From: Nitrososphaeraceae archaeon
Lineage (GTDB): Archaea > Thermoproteota > Nitrososphaeria > Nitrososphaerales > Nitrososphaeraceae
NCBI GenBank assembly: GCA_025937665.1
Contig: JAICQW010000116.1
Location: 1 to 5,754, forward strand
Direction: 5' to 3'
Length of the DNA stretch: 5,754 nt
The notes under the pieces: generated by a model
Database searches by the model: none
Seen by the model: only the letters and a program-made list of their open reading frames with translations
Told to the model about the DNA's origin: nothing
Made by a program: the position numbers and the translations under genes
Shown here: in pieces, positions 1 through 5,021 of the stretch
Layout of the letters: every line of letters begins with the position of its first letter
How positions within the stretch are numbered: position 1 is the first letter of the stretch

Positions 1-1
1 A

Positions 2-553
2 AGTATTATATCACGGGTCTTTGACGAGTACTTTTATGGTCCGCAATTGTTTAAAAAACAGCACGGTACAAATTCAAAATATTATTCTGGAAGCCCACTC
101 ATTGAAAATGACATACTTTTAGTTACAAATTCGACTCTCAAGAAAATATCGAATATGTTTGATATGAGAACAGGAATTGTTTCGGGAAGAAGTAGAATAG
201 CTGCAGAATATTCGCTGAAATCAGTCTTTAAGTTTTTTGACATGAAAGGATCAGTTTACTTGGAGGATGAAAAAAGAGAGATGGGCAAACCAGACCCTTC
301 GGCTTTAATAAAATCAATAAATAGCTTTGGAGTCAGCAATGCTTTTTATGTTGGAGATTCCGCAGAGGATTTGTTCATGGTACAGAGAGCAAGGAAAATA
401 TCCAATCTGGACATTAAATTAATTGGAGTATGTGCCTCTAATGCAAGATCAAATCAAATAAGGAGCCTGTTTACAAGTAATGGAACTTCATTAATAGTCA
501 AAAACATAAATGAATTACCGAACATATTAAATAAAGTTAAGACACAATTTTAG
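2..553 (+). CDS. HAD-superfamily phosphatase, 5'-truncated; candidate histidinol-phosphate phosphatase
   Basis: The reading frame is open from the left edge, so this is the C-terminal 183 residues of a longer protein. A TTG at position 47 could be read as a start, but the 15 codons before it continue the same frame without a stop and the first HAD motif (DxDxT) is missing, so the true start lies outside the window. Visible HAD features, numbered from the first visible codon, are a motif II-like GIVSGRSR (Ser61), the motif III lysine in GKPDP (Lys96), and motif IV in YVGDSAEDL (Asp119, Asp123). This set fits a phosphatase of HAD subfamily I. It ends 7 bp before hisB and is clearly in the his operon. 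Known: histidine synthesis needs a phosphatase to convert histidinol phosphate to histidinol, and HAD, PHP and IMPase-type enzymes all fill this role in different organisms. Inferred: this protein does that step. Being a HAD hydrolase is secure; the substrate is not shown by sequence. Confidence 0.85.
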   Translation, partial: SIISRVFDEYFYGPQLFKKQHGTNSKYYSGSPLIENDILLVTNSTLKKISNMFDMRTGIVSGRSRIAAEYSLKSVFKFFDMKGSVYLEDEKREMGKPDPSALIKSINSFGVSNAFYVGDSAEDLFMVQRARKISNLDIKLIGVCASNARSNQIRSLFTSNGTSLIVKNINELPNILNKVKTQF

Positions 554-560
554 ATACTAA

Positions 561-1160
561 TTGTCAGATACTGATAAGTTTAGGACTGCATCGCTGAGCA
601 GGAGTACATCTGAAACAGCAATAAAACTAAATGTTAATCTTGACGGCGAGGGTAAAGCACAGATATCAAGTGGTTTGAAATTTCTAGATCACCTGATAAC
701 AACCTTTAGCAAATACAGCCTGGTCGATATAGAAGCTGATGTCAAATCTCATGATTCGATTTTACATCATTTGATAGAAGACATTGCTATCTGTATGGGT
801 CAGAGTTTGGATAAGGCATTAGGAGAGAGGGCCAGAATTATGCGATTTGGATATGCTATTGTGCCTATGGATGATTCAAGGAGTAATGCGGCAATTGATC
901 TAGTCAAGCGACAATACTCAAAGTTTGAATTAAAGTTAGATAGAAATGAAGTGGAAGGTATTGCAAAGGAGGATATTGAACACTTTTTTAGATCTCTACT
1001 TCAGAATCTCGTTGCCTGTACGCACATACAAGTAGAATATGGAGAAGATGATCACCACAAATTAGAATCTGCCATGAAGAGTTTTGCTATTGCATTTAGA
1101 AATGCTGCAGCAATTGATCAGAGGAGAAAGGGCCTTCCTAGTACCAAAGACATGATGTAA
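561..1160 (+). CDS. hisB: Imidazoleglycerol-phosphate dehydratase (HisB)
   Basis: A cytosolic Mn-dependent enzyme that dehydrates imidazole glycerol phosphate to imidazole acetol phosphate. The 199 residues match the usual length of a monofunctional IGPD. Family signatures appear in order: ETAI (18-21), FLDHL (41-45), the first metal motif HHLIE (69-73), RFG (95-97), VPMD (101-104), EHFF (140-143), the second metal motif HHKLE (165-169) with Lys173, and a C-terminal PSTK (193-196). The two HHxxE motifs reflect the internal duplication of the fold. The start is TTG at 561: a TAA stop lies in frame directly before it (558-560) and no other usable start occurs before the conserved N-terminal motifs. 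No Shine-Dalgarno site is visible, so translation probably depends on coupling to the preceding gene. Two positions differ from well-known IGPDs: the Asp before the first HH is Leu68, and the His usually found eight residues after the FLDH histidine is Tyr52. Both may be lineage traits. There is no fused phosphatase domain, unlike E. coli HisB. Confidence 0.96.
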   Translation: MSDTDKFRTASLSRSTSETAIKLNVNLDGEGKAQISSGLKFLDHLITTFSKYSLVDIEADVKSHDSILHHLIEDIAICMGQSLDKALGERARIMRFGYAIVPMDDSRSNAAIDLVKRQYSKFELKLDRNEVEGIAKEDIEHFFRSLLQNLVACTHIQVEYGEDDHHKLESAMKSFAIAFRNAAAIDQRRKGLPSTKDMM

Positions 1161-1778
1161 ATGACAAAAATAGCTATTTTTGATTTCGGAGCAGGTAATC
1201 TATTTAATTTGCACCAATCCCTCCTTGGTAATGGCGCGCATTCAGTAGATATCATTAGGTCTCTTAGGCAACTGGGGAACTATGATGGACTAGTTTTACC
1301 AGGAGTAGGTAACTTTGATAGCGCCATTAGTTCTATGCAAAAGGATTCAGGATTATTGAATGCTGCTGTAGATAAGGGCATGCCAATACTGGGGATTTGT
1401 CTTGGCCTTGAAATGTTGTTTGATAAAAGCGAGGAAGGAATCTTGGAGGGTCTGAAAGTATTAGATGGTGACGTTTTGATGCTTCCAAGAATGAAGGTCA
1501 AAGTACCTCATATAGGATGGAATAATCTAAGAATTGTTAAAACTGGAAGTAACCTTTTGAAAGGTATTCCGCAAGATTCCTGGGTGTATTTTGTTCATTC
1601 GTATCATATTGAGCCCCAAGATGATAAGCTCATTGCAGCAGTAACTGAATATGGTTCGAAATTGCCTGTTGTAATAGAACGTTCAAATCTTTTTGGTACT
1701 CAATTCCACCCTGAAAAATCAGGAAAAATTGGAGCCCAAATTATGAAAAATTTTGTAAATATTTGTGAAAAAAACTAA
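1161..1778 (+). CDS. hisH: Imidazole glycerol phosphate synthase glutaminase subunit (HisH)
   Basis: The class I (triad) glutamine amidotransferase subunit of IGP synthase. It hydrolyses glutamine and passes ammonia through the HisF barrel. The protein has 205 residues, normal for the family. Visible motifs are DFGAGNLFNL (8-17), LPGVGNF (46-52) containing the oxyanion-strand region, the nucleophile elbow GICLG with Cys80, PHIGWN (116-121), YFVHSYH (143-149), and the triad His183 and Glu185 in FHPEKSG. The residue four after the nucleophile is Glu84, where many triad amidotransferases have Gln. The ATG begins immediately after the hisB stop codon with no gap, and the gene overlaps hisA by one base (TAATG), so tight translational coupling is likely. 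Its partner hisF is two genes downstream, as expected for a stoichiometric complex made from one mRNA. Confidence 0.96.
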   Translation: MTKIAIFDFGAGNLFNLHQSLLGNGAHSVDIIRSLRQLGNYDGLVLPGVGNFDSAISSMQKDSGLLNAAVDKGMPILGICLGLEMLFDKSEEGILEGLKVLDGDVLMLPRMKVKVPHIGWNNLRIVKTGSNLLKGIPQDSWVYFVHSYHIEPQDDKLIAAVTEYGSKLPVVIERSNLFGTQFHPEKSGKIGAQIMKNFVNICEKN

Positions 1779-2488
1779 TGAAGGTATTAGCAGCAATTGA
1801 CATAATGAATGGGGAAGTAGTCAGGTTAACCAAAGGGGACCAATCCACCAAAAAAGTGTATAGCAAAGACCCAGTTCAGGTTGCAAAGAAATGGGAAAAA
1901 GATGGCGCTGATATGTTGCACATTGTTGATCTTGATGCTGCATTTGGTAGTGCCACGAATAATCTTTCAATAATCTCTGACATTCTACATGCCGTGAATA
2001 TTCGAGTTCAGATTGGTGGCGGTATTCGCGATGCTGATACTTTTGAAAGGATTGCCAAAATGGGATTCTCAAGAATTGTAGTCGGAACTATGGCTTATCG
2101 AAATGAAAATGAATTGCGTTCACTGAGCAAGAACTATAGTGACATGATTGTCATTTCGCTTGATGAAATAAATGGAAAGGTAATGATTGAAGGGTGGAAA
2201 TCTTCTTCAGACTATACTGTTGTCGATGCGATAAGCAAGTTCAATAAGTTTGGAATTTGCAATTTTCTCTTGACTAGCATAATCAAGGATGGAACTCTTT
2301 CTGGTCCAGATATTGTTACTTTAAATAGCATTAATACAGATCGAAAGTCAAAGATAATTGCTAGTGGTGGAATTTCTAACTTGCTAGATGTGTTAAGGGT
2401 TCGGGCTATCGGATGTGATAGTGTGATTCTGGGAAAGGCATTATATGAAGAAAGGTTGGAAATAAAAAAGGTGAAAGCAATAGCCTAA
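1778..2488 (+). CDS. hisA: ProFAR isomerase (HisA)
   Basis: Phosphoribosylformimino-5-aminoimidazole carboxamide ribotide isomerase, a cytosolic (beta/alpha)8-barrel enzyme that performs an Amadori rearrangement of ProFAR to PRFAR, the substrate of HisF-HisH. It has 236 residues, close to the usual 235-250. The catalytic acids are in place: Asp8 in AAIDIMNGEVVRL and Asp129 in VISLDEINGKV. The two phosphate-binding loops are visible as QIGGGIR (78-84) and ASGGIS (195-200), followed by GKALYE (219-224), reflecting the half-barrel duplication shared with HisF. The segment LLTSIIKDGTLSGPD (164-178) is the typical strand 6 region. The ATG overlaps the hisH stop by one base and the gene's own stop overlaps the hisF start in the same way. 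No Shine-Dalgarno site precedes it. Dual HisA/TrpF activity (PriA) is known in Actinobacteria; nothing here suggests it. Confidence 0.96.
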   Translation: MKVLAAIDIMNGEVVRLTKGDQSTKKVYSKDPVQVAKKWEKDGADMLHIVDLDAAFGSATNNLSIISDILHAVNIRVQIGGGIRDADTFERIAKMGFSRIVVGTMAYRNENELRSLSKNYSDMIVISLDEINGKVMIEGWKSSSDYTVVDAISKFNKFGICNFLLTSIIKDGTLSGPDIVTLNSINTDRKSKIIASGGISNLLDVLRVRAIGCDSVILGKALYEERLEIKKVKAIA

Positions 2489-3300
2489 TGCCTCTATCAA
2501 AGAGAGTCATTCCATGTCTTGATGTAGATAATGGTAGAGTGGTCAAAGGAATCAAGTTTCGAGGAGTAAAGGACGCAGGCGACCCAGTGGAACTGGCTAA
2601 AACATACTGTGACCAGGGAGCCGACGAACTTGTCTTCCTTGATATAACCGCTTCAAAACAAGACCGCGAGATTATGAAAAGCATGGTTAGAAAAGTAGCC
2701 AGCGTAATAGACATTCCTTTCACAGTGGGAGGAGGGATAAAGACGCTTTCAGATGCAAGAGAGATTCTCCTCAATGGTGCTGATAAAGTCTCAATTAACA
2801 CTGCAACAGTCAAAACCCCTAAATTGGTAACTGATCTTATGAAGATATTCGGCAGACAATGTGTTGTAGTTGCCATCGATGTAAAGAGAAATTATGAGGT
2901 TGATGAAAAAAATGAAAAACAAACGATAATGCATGGTCCTGAAAGGGATTTTTATTTTGAAGTAATGATATACGGTGGATCCAAAGGAACAGGAATTGAT
3001 GCCATCCAATGGGCAAAAAAAGTAGAAGAACTTGGTGCTGGCGAAATACTCTTGACAAGTATAGATGCAGATGGTACCAAAAACGGTTATGATATTGAAT
3101 TGACTAATGCGATATGTAATAGTGTAAGAATACCTGTTATTGCATCAGGTGGTTGTGGCTCCTCAGATCACATGGTTGAAGCATTTAAGAAAACTGATGT
3201 GGATGCAGTACTGGCAGCTTCCATATTTCATTATGACAAGTTAACACTTGATAAGGTAAAAAGATATCTGGCTGAAAAGGGAATTCAAACCAGATTATAG
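2488..3300 (+). CDS. hisF: Imidazole glycerol phosphate synthase cyclase subunit (HisF)
   Basis: The synthase subunit of IGP synthase. It uses ammonia from HisH to convert PRFAR into imidazole glycerol phosphate and AICAR, linking histidine and purine synthesis. It is a (beta/alpha)8 barrel with catalytic Asp12 (CLDVDNGRVVKG) and Asp131 (VVAIDVKR), matching Asp11 and Asp130 of the Thermotoga enzyme. Other signatures are FLDITAS (50-56), TVGGGIK (79-85), KVSINTA (100-106), LLTSIDADGTKNGYD (188-202) and ASGGCGS (219-225). It has 270 residues, longer than the roughly 250 of many bacterial forms. The extra length is an insertion at about 135-155 after the second catalytic Asp, a loop expansion also known in other archaeal and some bacterial HisF proteins. 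The start ATG overlaps the hisA stop (TAATG). A GGTGA about 13 bp upstream (2470-2474) could pair with the 16S 3' end, though the spacing is long. This is the last his gene in the window; the next gene converges on it. Confidence 0.97.
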   Translation: MPLSKRVIPCLDVDNGRVVKGIKFRGVKDAGDPVELAKTYCDQGADELVFLDITASKQDREIMKSMVRKVASVIDIPFTVGGGIKTLSDAREILLNGADKVSINTATVKTPKLVTDLMKIFGRQCVVVAIDVKRNYEVDEKNEKQTIMHGPERDFYFEVMIYGGSKGTGIDAIQWAKKVEELGAGEILLTSIDADGTKNGYDIELTNAICNSVRIPVIASGGCGSSDHMVEAFKKTDVDAVLAASIFHYDKLTLDKVKRYLAEKGIQTRL

Positions 3301-3341
3301 AAATAGAATAAACTAATTAAGCTAAATCAAATCTAATCGAA

Positions 3342-3367
3342 TTCTGTTTATAATTAGAGTAACAGAA
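3342..3367. repeat. Inverted repeat between convergent genes, possible bidirectional transcription end
   Basis: TTCTGTT (3342-3348) and AACAGAA (3361-3367) form a perfect 7-bp inverted repeat with a 12-base loop, placed between the convergent ends of hisF and the glycosyltransferase gene. A second overlapping 6-bp pair, TCTAAT (3332-3337) with ATTAGA (3353-3358), would compete with it. Neither is GC-rich nor followed by a long U tract, so it is not a bacterial-type terminator. In this AT-rich 88-bp gap a repeat of this size could arise by chance. Confidence 0.25.
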
Positions 3368-3383
3368 AAGGTAATAAAATTTT
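3362..3383 (-). terminator. T-rich tract after the glycosyltransferase gene, probable archaeal terminator
   Basis: Read on the - strand, the bases from 5 to about 27 after the glycosyltransferase stop codon contain runs of T (TTTTATT, then TTTT) separated by a few other bases. Archaeal RNA polymerase commonly terminates at such U-rich runs without a hairpin. No comparably T-rich run follows hisF on the + strand, apart from a short TTTT at 3380-3383. This is inferred from composition only. Confidence 0.35.
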
Positions 3384-3388
3384 AGGGA

Positions 3389-4852
3389 TCAACGCAATGT
3401 GAGTGCAAAAATGAATATCCCGGCTATCATTTCTGCAGTCAAAAAGTAATCCTTGATTTTCTTTATCCTGCTAGCACTTACTTTCCTGATTCCTCTGATA
3501 AAATGTTGATCGCGTATAGTAACAAGAGCATACAACCTAGTAAGCGCCATCAAGAAACTTACTCCAAGATATACTGGAAGTATCAAAAAGTCTTTTGGAG
3601 TGCGTCTTAAATGTGGAAAAATTTTGATAGTCCTGCCGACTAACCATAAAATAACTATAGAGATGGCCAATCCCCATTGATTTTCAATAATTGAAAGTGT
3701 GAGAAATATCGGACCCAGTAATAGTGTAAAGACTGAAATAAAACGGTCTATCATGGAAAACGCAAGGTAGGGACATTTCCATACCCATCCACTCCATAAG
3801 CTTTGGAAATCAGAATTATGACTGTTCCTTGCCCATCTAATTCGTTGTCTGATAAACTGGTCAAAACCTGGCGCAGCAGAGGAATATATTACTGCAGAAC
3901 TCTGATAATAGGTCTTCCAACCTTCCTGTTGAACGAGTCTAGTAAAACACTTGTCTTCACCTGATTCCTTTTTTCTGCCAAGGATATTTTCATTTAGAAA
4001 GAAATTCATCTTTGGTACTAGAATTTCCCTTCGATACAATGCAGTCTTACCGCTCAAACATGACAGAGCTTTTCCACCTGCGGTTTGTGCTGGCATATCA
4101 TAATAGTTTCGCATATCCCAAAAGATATCAGTCATCTTTTGCCAGATTGTTCTTGTTTCAATGGGGTGATATCTGGGAGTAACTCCTCCAATTTTTGGAT
4201 CAACTTGAAACGGTCGTAGGGCATTTTCCAAAAAATTTGAATCCCACATAGTATCGCTATCTGTTAGCGCAAGAATACTGCCTTTTGACGCGGATATCCC
4301 ATCGGCTAAGGCGGCCCTCTTACCAGGTTTTGAAGTCACTATCAGCTTTAGATTACTCTTACCTTGTTGAAATTCCTTAAATTCAGCTATGCATTCTGGA
4401 TCCGACTTGTCGATTATTGCAATTATTTCTGCAGGCTTATTTTTCCACCATGATTCCAAAGATCTCTTAAAAATTTTCTTGTCTTCTTTGTACACGGGTA
4501 TGATTACTGACACAGTAAACTGCTCTGTGGCATTTGAAGCAGCTTTTGTTGACCTTGGCGTTATTGGAGAATAGAGGGTCGCGACTATTTTTTTAATTAA
4601 CCAAGTAGTCCATCTCCAAGTGCCTATAATACCCAGCGGGATAATAAGCCAATAATTGTACAACGAACTAGGAATGAAATTTCTAAAAATGTAATCTTTC
4701 AGGCCATTAAACTGGTAAATGACATCATTAATGTCAAACCAAATTGGTGAAATAAGCAGGGAGACCGCAAAAGCAACAAGTAGCAGGTCAAAAATAATGT
4801 TTCCAAAAATACCGCTATGCTTTTGAAGCGATTGGTCCCTGTAAGTTTTCAC
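3389..4852 (-). CDS. Membrane-bound family 2 glycosyltransferase, hyaluronan synthase-like
   Basis: A processive-type GT2 enzyme of 487 residues predicted to polymerise a sugar from a nucleotide donor and extrude the chain through the cell membrane. Two hydrophobic helices come first (about 18-38 and 66-86). The cytosolic GT-A domain follows, with VSVIIPVYKED (114-124), SKPGKRAAL (174-182), the donor- and metal-binding DSD (198-200), an acceptor segment CLSGKTALYRR (265-275), the catalytic-base-type motif SGEDKCFT (297-304) and QRIRW (336-340), which is the Q(Q/R)xRW signature of processive synthases. Four further hydrophobic segments lie at about 366-389, 392-407, 422-445 and 468-485. This layout matches hyaluronan, chitin and cellulose synthases. 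The start is GTG at 4852: an in-frame TAA lies two codons upstream (4856-4858), and no good alternative start occurs before the first helix. It converges on hisF and diverges from a nucleotide-sugar dehydrogenase gene, which suggests a uronic acid-containing polymer. The actual sugar cannot be read from the sequence. Confidence 0.92.
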   Translation of the reverse strand: MKTYRDQSLQKHSGIFGNIIFDLLLVAFAVSLLISPIWFDINDVIYQFNGLKDYIFRNFIPSSLYNYWLIIPLGIIGTWRWTTWLIKKIVATLYSPITPRSTKAASNATEQFTVSVIIPVYKEDKKIFKRSLESWWKNKPAEIIAIIDKSDPECIAEFKEFQQGKSNLKLIVTSKPGKRAALADGISASKGSILALTDSDTMWDSNFLENALRPFQVDPKIGGVTPRYHPIETRTIWQKMTDIFWDMRNYYDMPAQTAGGKALSCLSGKTALYRREILVPKMNFFLNENILGRKKESGEDKCFTRLVQQEGWKTYYQSSAVIYSSAAPGFDQFIRQRIRWARNSHNSDFQSLWSGWVWKCPYLAFSMIDRFISVFTLLLGPIFLTLSIIENQWGLAISIVILWLVGRTIKIFPHLRRTPKDFLILPVYLGVSFLMALTRLYALVTIRDQHFIRGIRKVSASRIKKIKDYFLTAEMIAGIFIFALTLR

Positions 4853-4872
4853 TATTTATTTTCCATTTCCAG

Positions 4873-4887
4873 ATTATTTATTATTAA
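4873..4887 (-). promoter_or_regulatory. Probable TATA box for the glycosyltransferase gene
   Basis: On the - strand an A/T-only stretch reading TTAATAATAAATAAT is centred about 27 bp before the GTG start at 4852. That spacing suits an archaeal TATA box feeding a leaderless or nearly leaderless transcript, which would agree with the absence of any Shine-Dalgarno motif before this GTG. The region is AT-rich throughout, so the assignment is tentative. Confidence 0.35.
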
Positions 4888-4912
4888 CTTTTACTGTGAA
4901 ATAGAAGTTAAT
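4883..4912. promoter_or_regulatory. 8-bp inverted repeat in the divergent promoter region, possible operator
   Basis: ATTAACTT (4883-4890) and AAGTTAAT (4905-4912) are exact reverse complements separated by 14 bp, giving a centre-to-centre distance of 22 bp, about two helical turns. A further GTTAAT copy sits at 4930-4935, 23 bp beyond the second arm. One arm overlaps the proposed TATA box of the glycosyltransferase gene, so a bound dimer could control that promoter and perhaps both divergent genes. In DNA this AT-rich, a repeat of this size has an appreciable chance of arising randomly. Confidence 0.25.
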
Positions 4913-4961
4913 GATGTAAAATGGTTAGTGTTAATTCTTACTATATTTCTTACCCGAAAAT

Positions 4962-4980
4962 GAAAAGGAATTATATAAAT
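4962..4980 (+). promoter_or_regulatory. Archaeal BRE/TATA promoter of the nucleotide-sugar dehydrogenase gene
   Basis: A strong TATA box, TTATATAAAT (4971-4980), is preceded directly by purine-rich GAAAAGGAA (4962-4970), which fits a TFB recognition element. Transcription would be expected to start about 25 bp from the box centre, near 5000-5003. That leaves a leader of about 20 bases before the presumed start codon at 5022, just enough to hold the Shine-Dalgarno-like GAGGG at 5010-5014. Confidence 0.6.
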
Positions 4981-5009
4981 ATGATTAATTATAATGCCCC
5001 TATAATAAA

Positions 5010-5014
5010 GAGGG
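5010..5014 (+). promoter_or_regulatory. Shine-Dalgarno-like GAGGG that points to an ACG start
   Basis: GAGGG can pair through GAGG with the CCUC of the archaeal 16S 3' end. It lies 7 bases before the ACG at 5022, good spacing for initiation, and only 3 bases before the TTG at 5018, which is too close. Its GGG could also pair with the CCC at 4998-5000 if the transcript starts far enough upstream. It is one of the few plausible Shine-Dalgarno sites in the window, and it sits exactly where the start codon is abnormal. Confidence 0.4.
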
Positions 5015-5021
5015 ATTTTGC

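Noticed and set aside
47..49. TTG at 47 as the start of the HAD gene
   Set aside because: The frame is open back to the left edge with plausible protein sequence, and a start here would leave the protein without HAD motif I and its N-terminal region.
965..978. AAAGGAGGAT followed by TTG inside hisB, resembling a strong ribosome-binding site
   Set aside because: The TTG is out of frame with hisB and opens only a short frame of about 20 codons; the bases encode the normal K-E-D-I segment before EHFF.
1821..2072. An 83-codon - strand open frame inside hisA
   Set aside because: Antisense shadow of a conserved coding region; low-complexity composition and no promoter or family resemblance.
2728..2745. 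GGGAGGAGGGATA inside hisF, purine-rich like a ribosome-binding site
   Set aside because: It encodes the conserved VGGGIK phosphate-binding loop and has no start codon suitably placed after it.
2406..2876. A 156-codon open frame on the - strand across the hisA/hisF junction
   Set aside because: It lies wholly antisense to two well-conserved genes, shows no recognisable domain, and its length is explained by the codon pattern of the real genes.
4389..4574. A 61-codon + strand open frame inside the glycosyltransferase gene
   Set aside because: Antisense to the conserved GT2 catalytic region, without a promoter or domain of its own.
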